Assembly: GCF_900110925.1 (NCBI RefSeq)
Contig: NZ_FOFP01000017.1
Span: 1-64,000 of the forward strand
DNA length: 64,000 nucleotides
Source: Pseudomonas cuatrocienegasensis
GTDB lineage: Bacteria; Pseudomonadota; Gammaproteobacteria; Pseudomonadales; Pseudomonadaceae
Reading direction: 5' to 3'
Shown: piece by piece, positions 36,128 through 43,952 of the stretch
Numbering within the stretch: the first letter of the stretch is position 1
Layout of the letters: the number at the start of each line of letters is the position of its first letter
Notes under the pieces: model-generated
Seen by the model: only the letters and a program-made list of their open reading frames with translations
What the model was told of the DNA's origin: nothing
Database searches by the model: none
Position numbers and translations under genes: made by a program

Positions 36128-37313
36128 TCGCCAGGCCGGCTTGCCGCAGTCCCTCTTGCTGCTGCTCGGCAGCTGTTTGCCAGTGCTCGGTGCGGTGTTG
36201 CTGGCGCCGATTCTGCCGCGCATGCAGAGCCACTTTGCCGACACGCCCGGCGCTGCCGCGCTGGTGCCCATCGCCCTGACCATTCCGGCTCTGGTGATCG
36301 CGCTGCTGGCGCCTTTTGCCGGGATGATCGCTGACCGTTTGGGGCGTAAGCCGTTGCTACTGGGCTCCATGGTGTTGTACGGCATTTTCGGTTTGCTGCC
36401 GCTGTGGTTGGAGTCACTGCCGGCCATCGTGCTGAGCCGGGCGGGGCTGGGTCTGGCCGAGGCGGGCATCATGACCTGCTGCACCACGTTGATGGGCGAC
36501 TATTACAGCGGCGCCCGCCGCGAGCGATTGTTCGCGTTGCAGATGGTCGCCACCTCGTTGTCGGCGGCGGTGTTTATCGCCGTTGGCGGCGTGCTCGGCC
36601 AGGACGACTGGCGCTTGCCGTTCGTGCTCTACGCGGCGGGTTTCATTTTTCTGCCGCTGATGGCCTGGCAACTCTGGGAGCCCCGCAGCCAGCAGGTACA
36701 GCAGGTGGTCGAGAGCCCCTCGCGCTTTCCCTGGCGCGCTTTGCTGCCGCTCTATGGGCTGACACTGCTGGCCGGCCTCAGCCTGTTCATCGTGCCGGTG
36801 CAGGCCGGCTACCTGCTCAACCTGCTGCACGTCGACTCACCACAGCAGATCGGCATGACCATGGGGGCCAACCAGTTGGGCGTGCTGGCCGGTGCCTTGG
36901 GTTTTCGTCTGCTCGATGGCGTACGTCCAGCCCATCTGCTGCTCCTGGCGTTCGTCACGGCGGGGGCTGGCGGTTTGCTGATGGCCTATGCAGACAGTCA
37001 CTCGATGATGATTGTTGCCGTGCTGGTCAATGGTCTGGGGATTGGCCTGATGCTGCCGACGCTGATTACCTGGGTAATGGCCCAGGTGGCTTATCACCAT
37101 CGCGGGCGTGCTACGGGTGGTTTCACCGCTGCGCTGTTCGCGGGTGAGTTTGTCAGCCCGTTGGCAGTGCTGGCGCTGAGTGGTGGGGTGGCGGTCGCCT
37201 TACCGGGAGCACTGGTGGTGGTCGGTATCGCGCAGCTGCTGGTGGCCTTGGCGTGCCTGGCGATTCCCCGGCTGTTCAGCTCGCAGGCAACACAGGCCAC
37301 GCCCTCCCTCTGA
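36117..37313 (+). CDS. MFS transporter
   Basis: A 398-residue permease with about 12 hydrophobic segments. The MFS loop motif GMIADRLGRKPLLL is at about residue 69 and a proline/glycine-rich helix 5 region follows. It overlaps the short upstream frame and lies between the envelope module and the nitroreductase gene in one direction. It is likely to import the aromatic substrate, or export a product, of region 4 (inference). Confidence 0.9.
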   Translation: MSADRQAGLPQSLLLLLGSCLPVLGAVLLAPILPRMQSHFADTPGAAALVPIALTIPALVIALLAPFAGMIADRLGRKPLLLGSMVLYGIFGLLPLWLESLPAIVLSRAGLGLAEAGIMTCCTTLMGDYYSGARRERLFALQMVATSLSAAVFIAVGGVLGQDDWRLPFVLYAAGFIFLPLMAWQLWEPRSQQVQQVVESPSRFPWRALLPLYGLTLLAGLSLFIVPVQAGYLLNLLHVDSPQQIGMTMGANQLGVLAGALGFRLLDGVRPAHLLLLAFVTAGAGGLLMAYADSHSMMIVAVLVNGLGIGLMLPTLITWVMAQVAYHHRGRATGGFTAALFAGEFVSPLAVLALSGGVAVALPGALVVVGIAQLLVALACLAIPRLFSSQATQATPSL

Positions 37314-37331
37314 TTTACCAAGGATCTGCTT

Positions 37332-37922
37332 ATGAACCAGCCACTCGACAGTGCGGCCCTCGACCAGCTGTTTCTCACGGCCCGCTCATATAACGCCTGG
37401 CTCGACCGTGAGGTGACGGATGAGCAGCTGCAGCGCTTGTATGCGCTGCTGCGCCAGGGGCCAACCAGCAACAACTGCTGCCCGGCGCGTTTCGTCTTCG
37501 TGCGCAGTGCCGAGGCCAAGCAGCGTCTGCTGCCAGCGCTCAAGGGGCACAACGGCGAGAAGATGTTGCAGGCCCCGGTCACCGCTATCGTCGCCTACGA
37601 CATGCGCTTCTTCGAGCGTCTGCCGGAGCTGTTCCCGATCTACGACGCCGCCGCAGCCTACCGCGACAACCCAGCGGCAGCGCAGACCGCGGCGCTGCGC
37701 AATGGCAGCTTGCAGGGCGCCTACCTGATGCTCGCGGCCCGTGCCCTGGGGCTGGACTGCGGGCCGATGTCCGGCTTCGACAATGCCCAGGTGGATGCGA
37801 CTTTCTTTGCCGATAGCCAGTGGAAGAGCAATTTTCTCTGCTGCCTCGGTTATGGCGATGTGACGGCGCTGCGCTCGGCCGGGCCGCGTCTGGCGTTCGA
37901 GGAGGCGTGTCGCGTCCTATGA
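37332..37922 (+). CDS. Nitroreductase-family protein (RutE-like)
   Basis: A 196-residue FMN-dependent oxidoreductase of the RutE/malonic semialdehyde reductase branch. Features: QGPTSNNCCPARFVFV near residue 42 for FMN phosphate binding and a GLDCGPMSGFD segment near 143. Such enzymes reduce aldehydes, enones or nitro groups with NAD(P)H. Its stop codon overlaps the start of the broken SDR gene (ATGA). Confidence 0.82.
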   Translation: MNQPLDSAALDQLFLTARSYNAWLDREVTDEQLQRLYALLRQGPTSNNCCPARFVFVRSAEAKQRLLPALKGHNGEKMLQAPVTAIVAYDMRFFERLPELFPIYDAAAAYRDNPAAAQTAALRNGSLQGAYLMLAARALGLDCGPMSGFDNAQVDATFFADSQWKSNFLCCLGYGDVTALRSAGPRLAFEEACRVL

Positions 37923-38115
37923 ACAGCGCACTGTTTTCCCTCGATGGGCAGGCCGCGCTGATCACCGGCGCCTGGCACTGACGCCTTTGCGCCATGTCGG
38001 CCAGCCCGATGAGGTCGCCGCGTTGGCGCTGCTGTTGGCTGCCCGTGGTGGCGCATTTATTACCGGACAGAACCTGATCGTTGACGGTGGCACGACCATC
38101 GGTGACGGCAACTAG
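37919..38115 (+). pseudogene. SDR dehydrogenase with internal deletion
   Basis: The frame opens MNSALFSLDGQAALITGA, the start of an SDR nucleotide-binding fold, and then hits a stop (TGGCACTGA). In a shifted frame the end of an SDR follows at once: LTPLRHVGQPDEVAALALLL and then ITGQNLIVDGG...GDGN, stop at 38115. About 600 bp that would hold the middle of the protein, including the catalytic Tyr-Lys, is missing. The gene once continued the coupled operon (ATGA overlap with the nitroreductase). Confidence 0.85.
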
Positions 38116-38129
38116 TTGAGGACTTAACC

Positions 38130-38702
38130 ATGCAAGCACTTCCCGGTTTCAAACGAGTGGTGACTGGGCACGATTCGGCAGGGCGGGCGGTAGTCGCGTT
38201 CAGCGGCCCAACGACCAACAACTTCCCCCTCAAGGCCGTGCCCGGCACGGTGTTTTATGAGGTGTGGAACAGCCCGAGCAGCCCGGCACCGCTGGACAAT
38301 GGCGACGACCCCACGAGCAAGCCGCTGCAGCTCAGCCCAAGCCTGCTGGGCAGTGTGATCCGTGTGGTCGACATCCCGCCGGACAGCGTGCAGAACCAGG
38401 TCAGCGCCGAGGACGCCGCTGCCGCGTTCGTCGAGATCGGCCAGGCCCATGCCGGCACGGGCAAGGGCGACTCGAAGCACAAACTGATGCACCGCACCGA
38501 GACCCTGGACTACGGCATCGTCACCGAGGGCGAGGTCTGGTTGGTGCTCGACGGCGAGGATGTGCAGCTCAAGCGCGGTGACATCGTCGTGCAGCGCGGC
38601 ACCAACCATGCCTGGAGCAATCGCACCGAACAGATGGCGCGGATGGTCTTTATCCTGCTCGACGGCCGCTATGCCGAAGCACTCCAGGAGGTGCTGAAAT
38701 GA
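38130..38702 (+). CDS. Cupin-domain protein
   Basis: A 190-residue protein with a C-terminal cupin barrel (about 120-180: HRTETLDYGIVTEGEVWLVL and GTNHAWSNR). It has the same layout as the cupin at 8493 in region 2. It is coupled to the FAH gene by an ATGA overlap. Function unknown; being next to FAH-type and dehydrogenase genes in both clusters hints at an isomerisation or decarboxylation step in aromatic breakdown. Confidence 0.82.
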   Translation: MQALPGFKRVVTGHDSAGRAVVAFSGPTTNNFPLKAVPGTVFYEVWNSPSSPAPLDNGDDPTSKPLQLSPSLLGSVIRVVDIPPDSVQNQVSAEDAAAAFVEIGQAHAGTGKGDSKHKLMHRTETLDYGIVTEGEVWLVLDGEDVQLKRGDIVVQRGTNHAWSNRTEQMARMVFILLDGRYAEALQEVLK

Positions 38703-39694
38703 AGTTCGCCACACTCAAAGACGGCAGCCGCGATGGGCGCCTGCTGCTGGTTTCCCGCGATCTTGCCTGGGCCGTTGATGCCAGCGATATCGCGCCCACC
38801 CTGCAGACCGCTGTCGAGCATTGGTTGCGCGTGGAGGCCGGCTTGCGCGCGCGTTACGACGCCCTGAATCAGGGGACGCTGGAGAATGCCTTCGCCTTCG
38901 ACTCGGCCGCCGTCAGCGCCCCCTTGCCACGTGCCTGGCAGTGGCTGGATGGCTCCTGCTTCCTCAGCCATGGCGAGTTGATGCAGAAAGCCTTTCACCT
39001 CGACCCGATAGAGGGTGTCGAGCACACGCCGCTGATGTACCAGGGCGCTGGCGATGACTTTATCGGCCCCCGCGACGACATCCCCTTGCCCAGCGAAAGC
39101 CATGGCATCGACTTTGAGGGCGAGTTCGCCGTGCTCACCGATGAAGTGCCGATGGGCTGTTCGGCCGAGCAGGCCATGGCGCATATCCGCCTGGTTCTGC
39201 AGCTCAACGATGTCAGCCTGCGCGCCCTGGCGCCGCGGGAGATGAAGACCGGTTTTGGCTTTGTGCAGGCCAAGTCGTCTTCCAGTTTCGCCCCGGTTGC
39301 GGTGACCCCGGACGAACTGGGCGAGGCCTGGCGCGATGGCCGCGTGCACCTGCCACTTAGGATCGAGTGGAACGGCCAGTGGTTCGGTCATCCCCACGGT
39401 GGCGCCATGCACTTCGGCTTCCATCAGCTTGTCGCCCATGCCGCGCTGACCCGCCGCCTGAGTGCTGGCACGCTGATCGGTTCGGGTACGGTGTCGAATG
39501 CCGACCGCACGGTGGGCTCGGCCTGTATTTCCGAGCGCCGCGCCATCGAAATGATCGAGCAGGGCGCGCCACAAACCGGCTTTATGCGCTTTGGGGATCG
39601 GGTGCGCATGGAGGCCCGCGACCTGGAGGGACATCCGCTGTTTGGCGCCATCGACCAACAGGTGGTCAGCGGGGCACAACCATGCGCGTCCTGA
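38699..39694 (+). CDS. Fumarylacetoacetate-hydrolase family protein
   Basis: A 331-residue FAH-fold enzyme, with metal-site motif GIDFEGEFAVLTDE near residue 135 and longer than the hydrolase at 17685. Proteins of this length are often fumarylacetoacetate hydrolase relatives acting on acylpyruvates. Downstream of an extradiol-type pathway it may cleave or hydrate a 2-oxo dienoate. It overlaps the next gene by 13 bases. Confidence 0.85.
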   Translation: MKFATLKDGSRDGRLLLVSRDLAWAVDASDIAPTLQTAVEHWLRVEAGLRARYDALNQGTLENAFAFDSAAVSAPLPRAWQWLDGSCFLSHGELMQKAFHLDPIEGVEHTPLMYQGAGDDFIGPRDDIPLPSESHGIDFEGEFAVLTDEVPMGCSAEQAMAHIRLVLQLNDVSLRALAPREMKTGFGFVQAKSSSSFAPVAVTPDELGEAWRDGRVHLPLRIEWNGQWFGHPHGGAMHFGFHQLVAHAALTRRLSAGTLIGSGTVSNADRTVGSACISERRAIEMIEQGAPQTGFMRFGDRVRMEARDLEGHPLFGAIDQQVVSGAQPCAS

Positions 39695-40677
39695 TCACCG
39701 GCGCCAATGGTTTTCTGGGGCGTGCCCTGACCCAGCGTTTGCTGGCCGATGGCGTGCTGCGTGGGCAGGCTATCGATACCCTGATCCTGCTGGACAAGAC
39801 CCTGAGCGGCTTTGCCGATGACCCGCGCCTGCGCCTGCATCCGGTCAGCGTCACCGAACCGGCGTTGCTGCGCCGCGCCTTGGCCGATGGCGTCGACGTG
39901 GTCTTTCACCTGATCAGCATCCCCGGTGGCGCCGCCGAGCAGGACTACGCAGTGGGGTATCAGGTCAATTTGCTCGCCAGCCTGGAGCTGCTTCAGCAGT
40001 TGCGCGCCATGCAGCATGCGCCGGTGTTCGTCTACGCCAGTAGCGTGGCGGTGTATGGCGGCGAGCTGCCGGCACGCATGGACGAACGCCAGCCCGCACG
40101 GCCGGAGTTGTCCTACGGCGCGCACAAACTGATGGTGGAAACGGCGCTGGCCGATCTGACCCGGCGCGGCGAGGTGGACGGGCGCGCGCTGCGCCTGCCC
40201 GGCATCGTCGCCCGGCCGCGTGAGCCCAACGGCCTGCGCTCGGCCTTTATGAGCGACCTGATGCACGCCGTCGCAGCTGGCCAAGCCTATCGTTGCCCCG
40301 TGTCGGCCCAGGCCACGGCCTGGTGGATGTCGGCGCGCTGCTGTGTCGACAACCTGCTGCACGCCGCTGAACTGAATGACCCAGGTACTCAGCGTGTATG
40401 GCAACTGCCGGTGCTGCAGCTGTCGATCAACCAGGTGCTCGATGCCCTGCTGAGCACTTACGGTCAGGAACGCCGCGAACTGATCGAGTTCTGCCCAGAT
40501 GCAGGGCTGGAGGCGCTGTTCGGGCGACTTCCCCCTCTGCGTACCCCCCACGCCCGTGCCCTGGGCTTTCGGCATGACGGCAATGCCCTTGCGCTGGTGC
40601 GCAATGCACTGCTGCCAGCTGCCCGGGTGCGGCGTATACGCGCCCTTACTGAAACTGCCGGAGCCCCACAGCCATGA
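39682..40677 (+). CDS. NAD-dependent epimerase/dehydratase (DenD-like extended SDR)
   Basis: A 331-residue extended SDR. Start MRVLITGANGFLGRAL (NAD motif at residues about 6-12), Ser in YASSVAVYG, and Tyr/Lys in SYGAHKLM. It resembles D-erythronate dehydrogenase (DenD), which oxidises a sugar acid, but the neighbours suggest an aromatic pathway intermediate. An in-frame upstream start at 39367 lies inside the FAH gene and is not used. It is coupled to the cyclase gene by ATGA. Confidence 0.8.
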   Translation: MRVLITGANGFLGRALTQRLLADGVLRGQAIDTLILLDKTLSGFADDPRLRLHPVSVTEPALLRRALADGVDVVFHLISIPGGAAEQDYAVGYQVNLLASLELLQQLRAMQHAPVFVYASSVAVYGGELPARMDERQPARPELSYGAHKLMVETALADLTRRGEVDGRALRLPGIVARPREPNGLRSAFMSDLMHAVAAGQAYRCPVSAQATAWWMSARCCVDNLLHAAELNDPGTQRVWQLPVLQLSINQVLDALLSTYGQERRELIEFCPDAGLEALFGRLPPLRTPHARALGFRHDGNALALVRNALLPAARVRRIRALTETAGAPQP

Positions 40678-41459
40678 GCCTGACAAAACGCCGCCTGGTC
40701 GACCTGTCCGTGACCCTGGACAACAACCCCTATACCGATCCGCCGCCCTTGCTGCCGAAGATCGATTACATGGACCACCAACAGGGCTGGCCGGAGATGG
40801 CCGCGATGTTTCCCGGCTTGTCCAAGGCGCAGATGCCGGGCGATGAATCCTGGGCCGCCGAGCGCCTGAGTATCACCACCCACAGCGGCACCCACATGGA
40901 TGCGCCCTGGCACTACGCCTCGACCACCGACGGCGGCAAGCCGGCGTTCGGTATCGACGAGCTGCCGCTGGACTGGTGCCTGCAACCGGGGGTGAAGCTG
41001 GATTTCCGTCATCTGCCAGACGGCCATGTGGTCACAGCGGCCGAGGTAGAGGCCGAGCTCGCACGTATCGAGCATGTGCTGCAGCCGCTGGATATCGTGC
41101 TGGTGAATACCCGTGCCGGCGCACTGTTCGGCCAGCCGGGCTACCTGGATGCTGGCATCGGCATGGGCCGCGAAGCCACCCTGTACCTGCTCGAACGCGG
41201 CGTGCGCGTGGTTGGCACCGATGCCTGGAGCTGGGACGCACCCTTCAAGTACACCCGCGAGCGCTTCGCCGAAAGCGGCGATGCCTCGATCATCTGGGAA
41301 GGCCACAAGGCCGGTCGCGATATAGGCTACGGGCAGATGGAAAAACTGGCCAACCTCGACAGCCTACCGGCCAACGGTTTTCTGGTGTCCTGTTTCCCCT
41401 ACAAGATCAAACACGCCTCGGCGGGCTTTGTGCGGGCTGTGGCGATCTTCGAGCAGTAG
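40674..41459 (+). CDS. Cyclase-family hydrolase
   Basis: A 261-residue protein of the kynurenine formamidase/cyclase family with the canonical metal motif HSGTHMDAPWHY (His70, His74, Asp76, His80). It likely hydrolyses a cyclic or amide/lactone intermediate. It ends the ATGA-coupled run from the nitroreductase to here. The longer cyclase at 4083 has an altered motif. Confidence 0.88.
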   Translation: MSLTKRRLVDLSVTLDNNPYTDPPPLLPKIDYMDHQQGWPEMAAMFPGLSKAQMPGDESWAAERLSITTHSGTHMDAPWHYASTTDGGKPAFGIDELPLDWCLQPGVKLDFRHLPDGHVVTAAEVEAELARIEHVLQPLDIVLVNTRAGALFGQPGYLDAGIGMGREATLYLLERGVRVVGTDAWSWDAPFKYTRERFAESGDASIIWEGHKAGRDIGYGQMEKLANLDSLPANGFLVSCFPYKIKHASAGFVRAVAIFEQ

Positions 41460-41559
41460 CTGGATGAGGTCAGTAGGGTGCGCCGTGCGCACCGACACCC
41501 TCGACGGCCGGGCCGAGTGCCGGGCATAGCCTTTCTACCGCATCTACGGAGTAACCAGC

Positions 41560-42393
41560 ATGTATCGCACCAATCTGCTTTGGGGCCTGATTGCGCTTGT
41601 ATTAGTCAATGCCACGGCCCAGGCCGACGAGGAAGCGCGGGCGCGCCAGTTGCTGCAGCGGGCCGTCGACTATTACCAGGTACAAGGCGACGCGGCCTTT
41701 GCCGCGTTCAGCCGTCAGGGCGAGTTCATTGATGGCGAGCACTATGTATTCGTGGTCGACACCCAGGGCACCATGCTGGCCAGCGGTGGTACCTCGGCCG
41801 TGCTGATCGGTCGCGATGTCAGCCAGGCGCTGGAGCCCGAGTTGCGTGATGGGTTCCGTCAGGCGCTCGCCGGCGGTGAAGGGGAGCTGCGGCAGACCGA
41901 ATACCGCTGGATGAATGCCCGCGATGGTCGGCTGGAGCGCAAGCGGGTGTTCTTCCAGCGGGTGGGAGATCGGGTCATCGCCGTTGGCCTGTACCTGCCG
42001 CGGGCGACGCCACAGCAGGCCGAGCAGTTGCTGGAGCGTACCGTGCAGGCGTTGAAGCAGGACCCCGAGGCCAGCATCGCGGCAATCAACGGGCTGTCGC
42101 CGCGCTTTCGCGAAGATGATTTGTACGCCTTCGTGATTGACCTGCGCAGCGGGCGTTATGTCGCCCATGGTTACAACCTGCGTCTGCTCGGCGTGCCCTT
42201 TGCCAGCATCCACGACCCCGATGGCAAGCCAGTCGGCGCGCCTATTCTGGCGCTGATGAAGACGCGCGATCAGGGTGGTTATGACTACCGCTGGAAAAAT
42301 CCGGTGACCGGTAAGGTCGAAGACAAGTACGCGCTGTTGCGCAAGGCCGGGGATTTTCTGGTGGCTGTTGGGTACTACAAGAAAACCGAGTAA
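41560..42393 (+). CDS. Periplasmic protein with two Cache-like repeats
   Basis: A 277-residue exported protein (signal peptide to about residue 22, ATAQA). Two homologous halves: YVFVVDTQG...EYRWMNARDG and YAFVIDLRSG...DYRWKNPVTG, each ending in a VGDR/AGDF-VAVGxY strand. Cache domains bind small ligands such as carboxylates and aromatics. No signalling domain is attached, so it may serve as a soluble binding protein for the pathway substrate (inference). Its second repeat has been duplicated again as DNA directly downstream. Confidence 0.82.
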   Translation: MYRTNLLWGLIALVLVNATAQADEEARARQLLQRAVDYYQVQGDAAFAAFSRQGEFIDGEHYVFVVDTQGTMLASGGTSAVLIGRDVSQALEPELRDGFRQALAGGEGELRQTEYRWMNARDGRLERKRVFFQRVGDRVIAVGLYLPRATPQQAEQLLERTVQALKQDPEASIAAINGLSPRFREDDLYAFVIDLRSGRYVAHGYNLRLLGVPFASIHDPDGKPVGAPILALMKTRDQGGYDYRWKNPVTGKVEDKYALLRKAGDFLVAVGYYKKTE

Positions 42394-42490
42394 CCCTGGC
42401 GCAATCCCGCGTATGTCCCGGGTGTCGCTGCGCTCGACCCAGGCTACGACGCCTGCAGTCTGGTTGTTCGGGGCATCGGTAGGAGCGAAT
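42131..42490 (+). repeat. 360-bp tandem duplication, copy 1
   Basis: Covers the last 263 bases of the Cache gene and 97 bases beyond, ending in a partial REP (GTAGGAGCGAATT, 42479-42491). It is nearly identical to copy 2 at an offset of exactly 360 bases. Confidence 0.92.
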
Positions 42491-42753
42491 TCGTCATTGA
42501 CCTGCGCAGCGGGCGTTACGTCGCCCATGGTTACAACCTGCGTCTGCTCGGCGTGCCCTTTGCCAGCATCCACGACCCCGATGGCAAGCCAGTCGGCGCG
42601 CCTATTCTGGCGCTGATGAAGACGCGCGATCAGGGTGGTTATGACTACCGCTGGAAAAATCCGGTGACCGGTAAGGTCGAAGACAAGTACGCGCTGTTGC
42701 GCAAGGCCGGGGATTTTCTGGTGGCTGTTGGGTACTACAAGAAAACCGAGTAA
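42491..42753 (+). pseudogene. Duplicated 3' fragment of the Cache gene
   Basis: Encodes the last 87 residues of the Cache protein again, with identical amino acids from the GVPFASIHDPDG segment to GYYKKTE. It has no ATG start of its own and no ribosome site; a GTG at 42553 is the only option. The upstream stop at 42393 separates it from the intact gene, so it is most likely not expressed. Confidence 0.8.
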
Positions 42754-42841
42754 CCCTGGCGCAATCCAGCGCATGTCCCGGGTGTCGCTTCGCTCGACCC
42801 AGGCTACGACGCCTGCAGTCTGGTGCATCGGTAGGAGCGAA
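42491..42841 (+). repeat. 360-bp tandem duplication, copy 2
   Basis: Matches copy 1 with a handful of substitutions and lacks about nine bases near 42823. It runs into a complete REP element. The join to copy 1 falls within the REP sequence at GAATTCGT. Confidence 0.92.
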
Positions 42842-42853
42842 TTTATTCGCGAT
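42831..42853. repeat. REP element
   Basis: GTAGGAGCGAATTTATTCGC followed by GAT, the Pseudomonas intergenic REP consensus. A truncated copy at 42479-42491 lies at the duplication junction. Confidence 0.75.
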
Positions 42854-42896
42854 AGGGCCGCTGAGTCCTGTTGCGCACCCTACGGTTGCACTAGTC

Positions 42897-42931
42897 CATA
42901 AAAAACTCCCGGGCCAATGGCACCGGGAGTT
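42897..42931 (-). terminator. Rho-independent terminator of the dioxygenase operon
   Basis: On the reverse strand, AACTCCCGG pairs with CCGGGAGTT and is followed by a T-run. It lies 65 bases past the stop of the extradiol-type dioxygenase gene. Confidence 0.82.
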
Positions 42932-42995
42932 GAAGGGCGAAGAGCCCGTTGTGCCGAGTTCTTCGCGTATGGAGCACGGCTTAAGCCAGGGCCTG

Positions 42996-43931
42996 TCAGT
43001 GCTTGGGTGGCGGACCGCCGGGCGCCCACTTTTCCTGGTAGCGGAACAGGAAATACTGCGAGTTGTCGGCGCCTGGCGGTGCGACGCGCGCGGTCCAGCT
43101 GTCGTCGTGCAAGTCCATGTCCGCGTCGTACTCCACATGGCAGCCCATCGGGCTGTTGAAGTACCAGAACCAGTTCGAGCCGAGCTGGTGCCGCCCTGGC
43201 CCCCAAAACGACTCGTAGCCTTTATTGACGAAGCGGGTACCGGCCATCATCACCTCGGTCGGGCCGCCCATGTGGAAGGTGAAGTGCTCGATGCCTTTCA
43301 TGAACGGTGGCGTCTGGATCAGGAACAGGGTGTGGTGATCCAGTGTGCCGGCCGGGCGCAGGAAGGGGCCGGTGTCGATGAATCTATCGGTGCAGACGAA
43401 GCCCAGGCGGGTGTAGAACGCCTCGGCCTTGGCGTGGTCGGGCACGAAGTAGACAACGTGGGACAAGCTGCGCGGCAGCGCCGCCATTTCCTCGCTGGCG
43501 CCCAGGCTGTTGAGCGCGCGGGTATGGGTTGCGCCAGGTGCGTTGCTGAGTTCGCCTGGCAGATCCAGAGTCCGCCGTTGGGTGATCTGGAAACCCAGGG
43601 CAAAGCCCATGTCGTCGACGGCGCGCAGCACGCCATCTGCACCACGGCTGACGGCGCGGTCTTTCGATAGCTCCGCTTCGATGGCCTGCAGGCTGGCTTC
43701 GTCGGCGACGCCGTAGACGGTTTCGCGCAGGGTGGTGGCCGTTTCCATGGGTGCCGGCAGGCGCGCATCGCTGCGCGAGCGAATAAGGATGCCGGTGCCA
43801 TCCAGGGCTTCCAGGTAGCCGCCGGTTTCGTCCAGGTTGCGCGGCTTGAGGCCGTAGTCGCTGAGGTACTGCACGCAGGCCTCGACGTCGTCGACGCCGA
43901 ATACCAGGTAGTCAGGTCCAATGATTTTCAT
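42996..43931 (-). CDS. Extradiol-type (VOC) dioxygenase
   Basis: A 311-residue two-module vicinal-oxygen-chelate protein. The iron-ligand set of type I extradiol dioxygenases is intact in the C-terminal module: His158 (LSHVVYFV), His216 (IEHFTFHMGG) and Glu267 (HVEYDAD). It should cleave a catechol-like ring beside the hydroxyls. It follows an alpha/beta hydrolase gene by 21 bases in one operon ending at a terminator. Together with the FAD monooxygenase at 46505 this gives hydroxylation, ring opening and hydrolysis. Confidence 0.85.
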   Translation of the reverse strand: MKIIGPDYLVFGVDDVEACVQYLSDYGLKPRNLDETGGYLEALDGTGILIRSRSDARLPAPMETATTLRETVYGVADEASLQAIEAELSKDRAVSRGADGVLRAVDDMGFALGFQITQRRTLDLPGELSNAPGATHTRALNSLGASEEMAALPRSLSHVVYFVPDHAKAEAFYTRLGFVCTDRFIDTGPFLRPAGTLDHHTLFLIQTPPFMKGIEHFTFHMGGPTEVMMAGTRFVNKGYESFWGPGRHQLGSNWFWYFNSPMGCHVEYDADMDLHDDSWTARVAPPGADNSQYFLFRYQEKWAPGGPPPKH

Positions 43932-43952
43932 AGGAAGTTCTCGTCAGTAGGC

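Noticed and set aside
41602..42828. 408-codon reverse frame with an internal repeat
   Set aside because: It is antisense to the Cache gene; its repeat only reflects the 360-bp DNA duplication.
42131..42841. CRISPR-like or satellite array
   Set aside because: There are only two copies, of about 360 bp, that contain coding sequence; it is a gene-fragment duplication.
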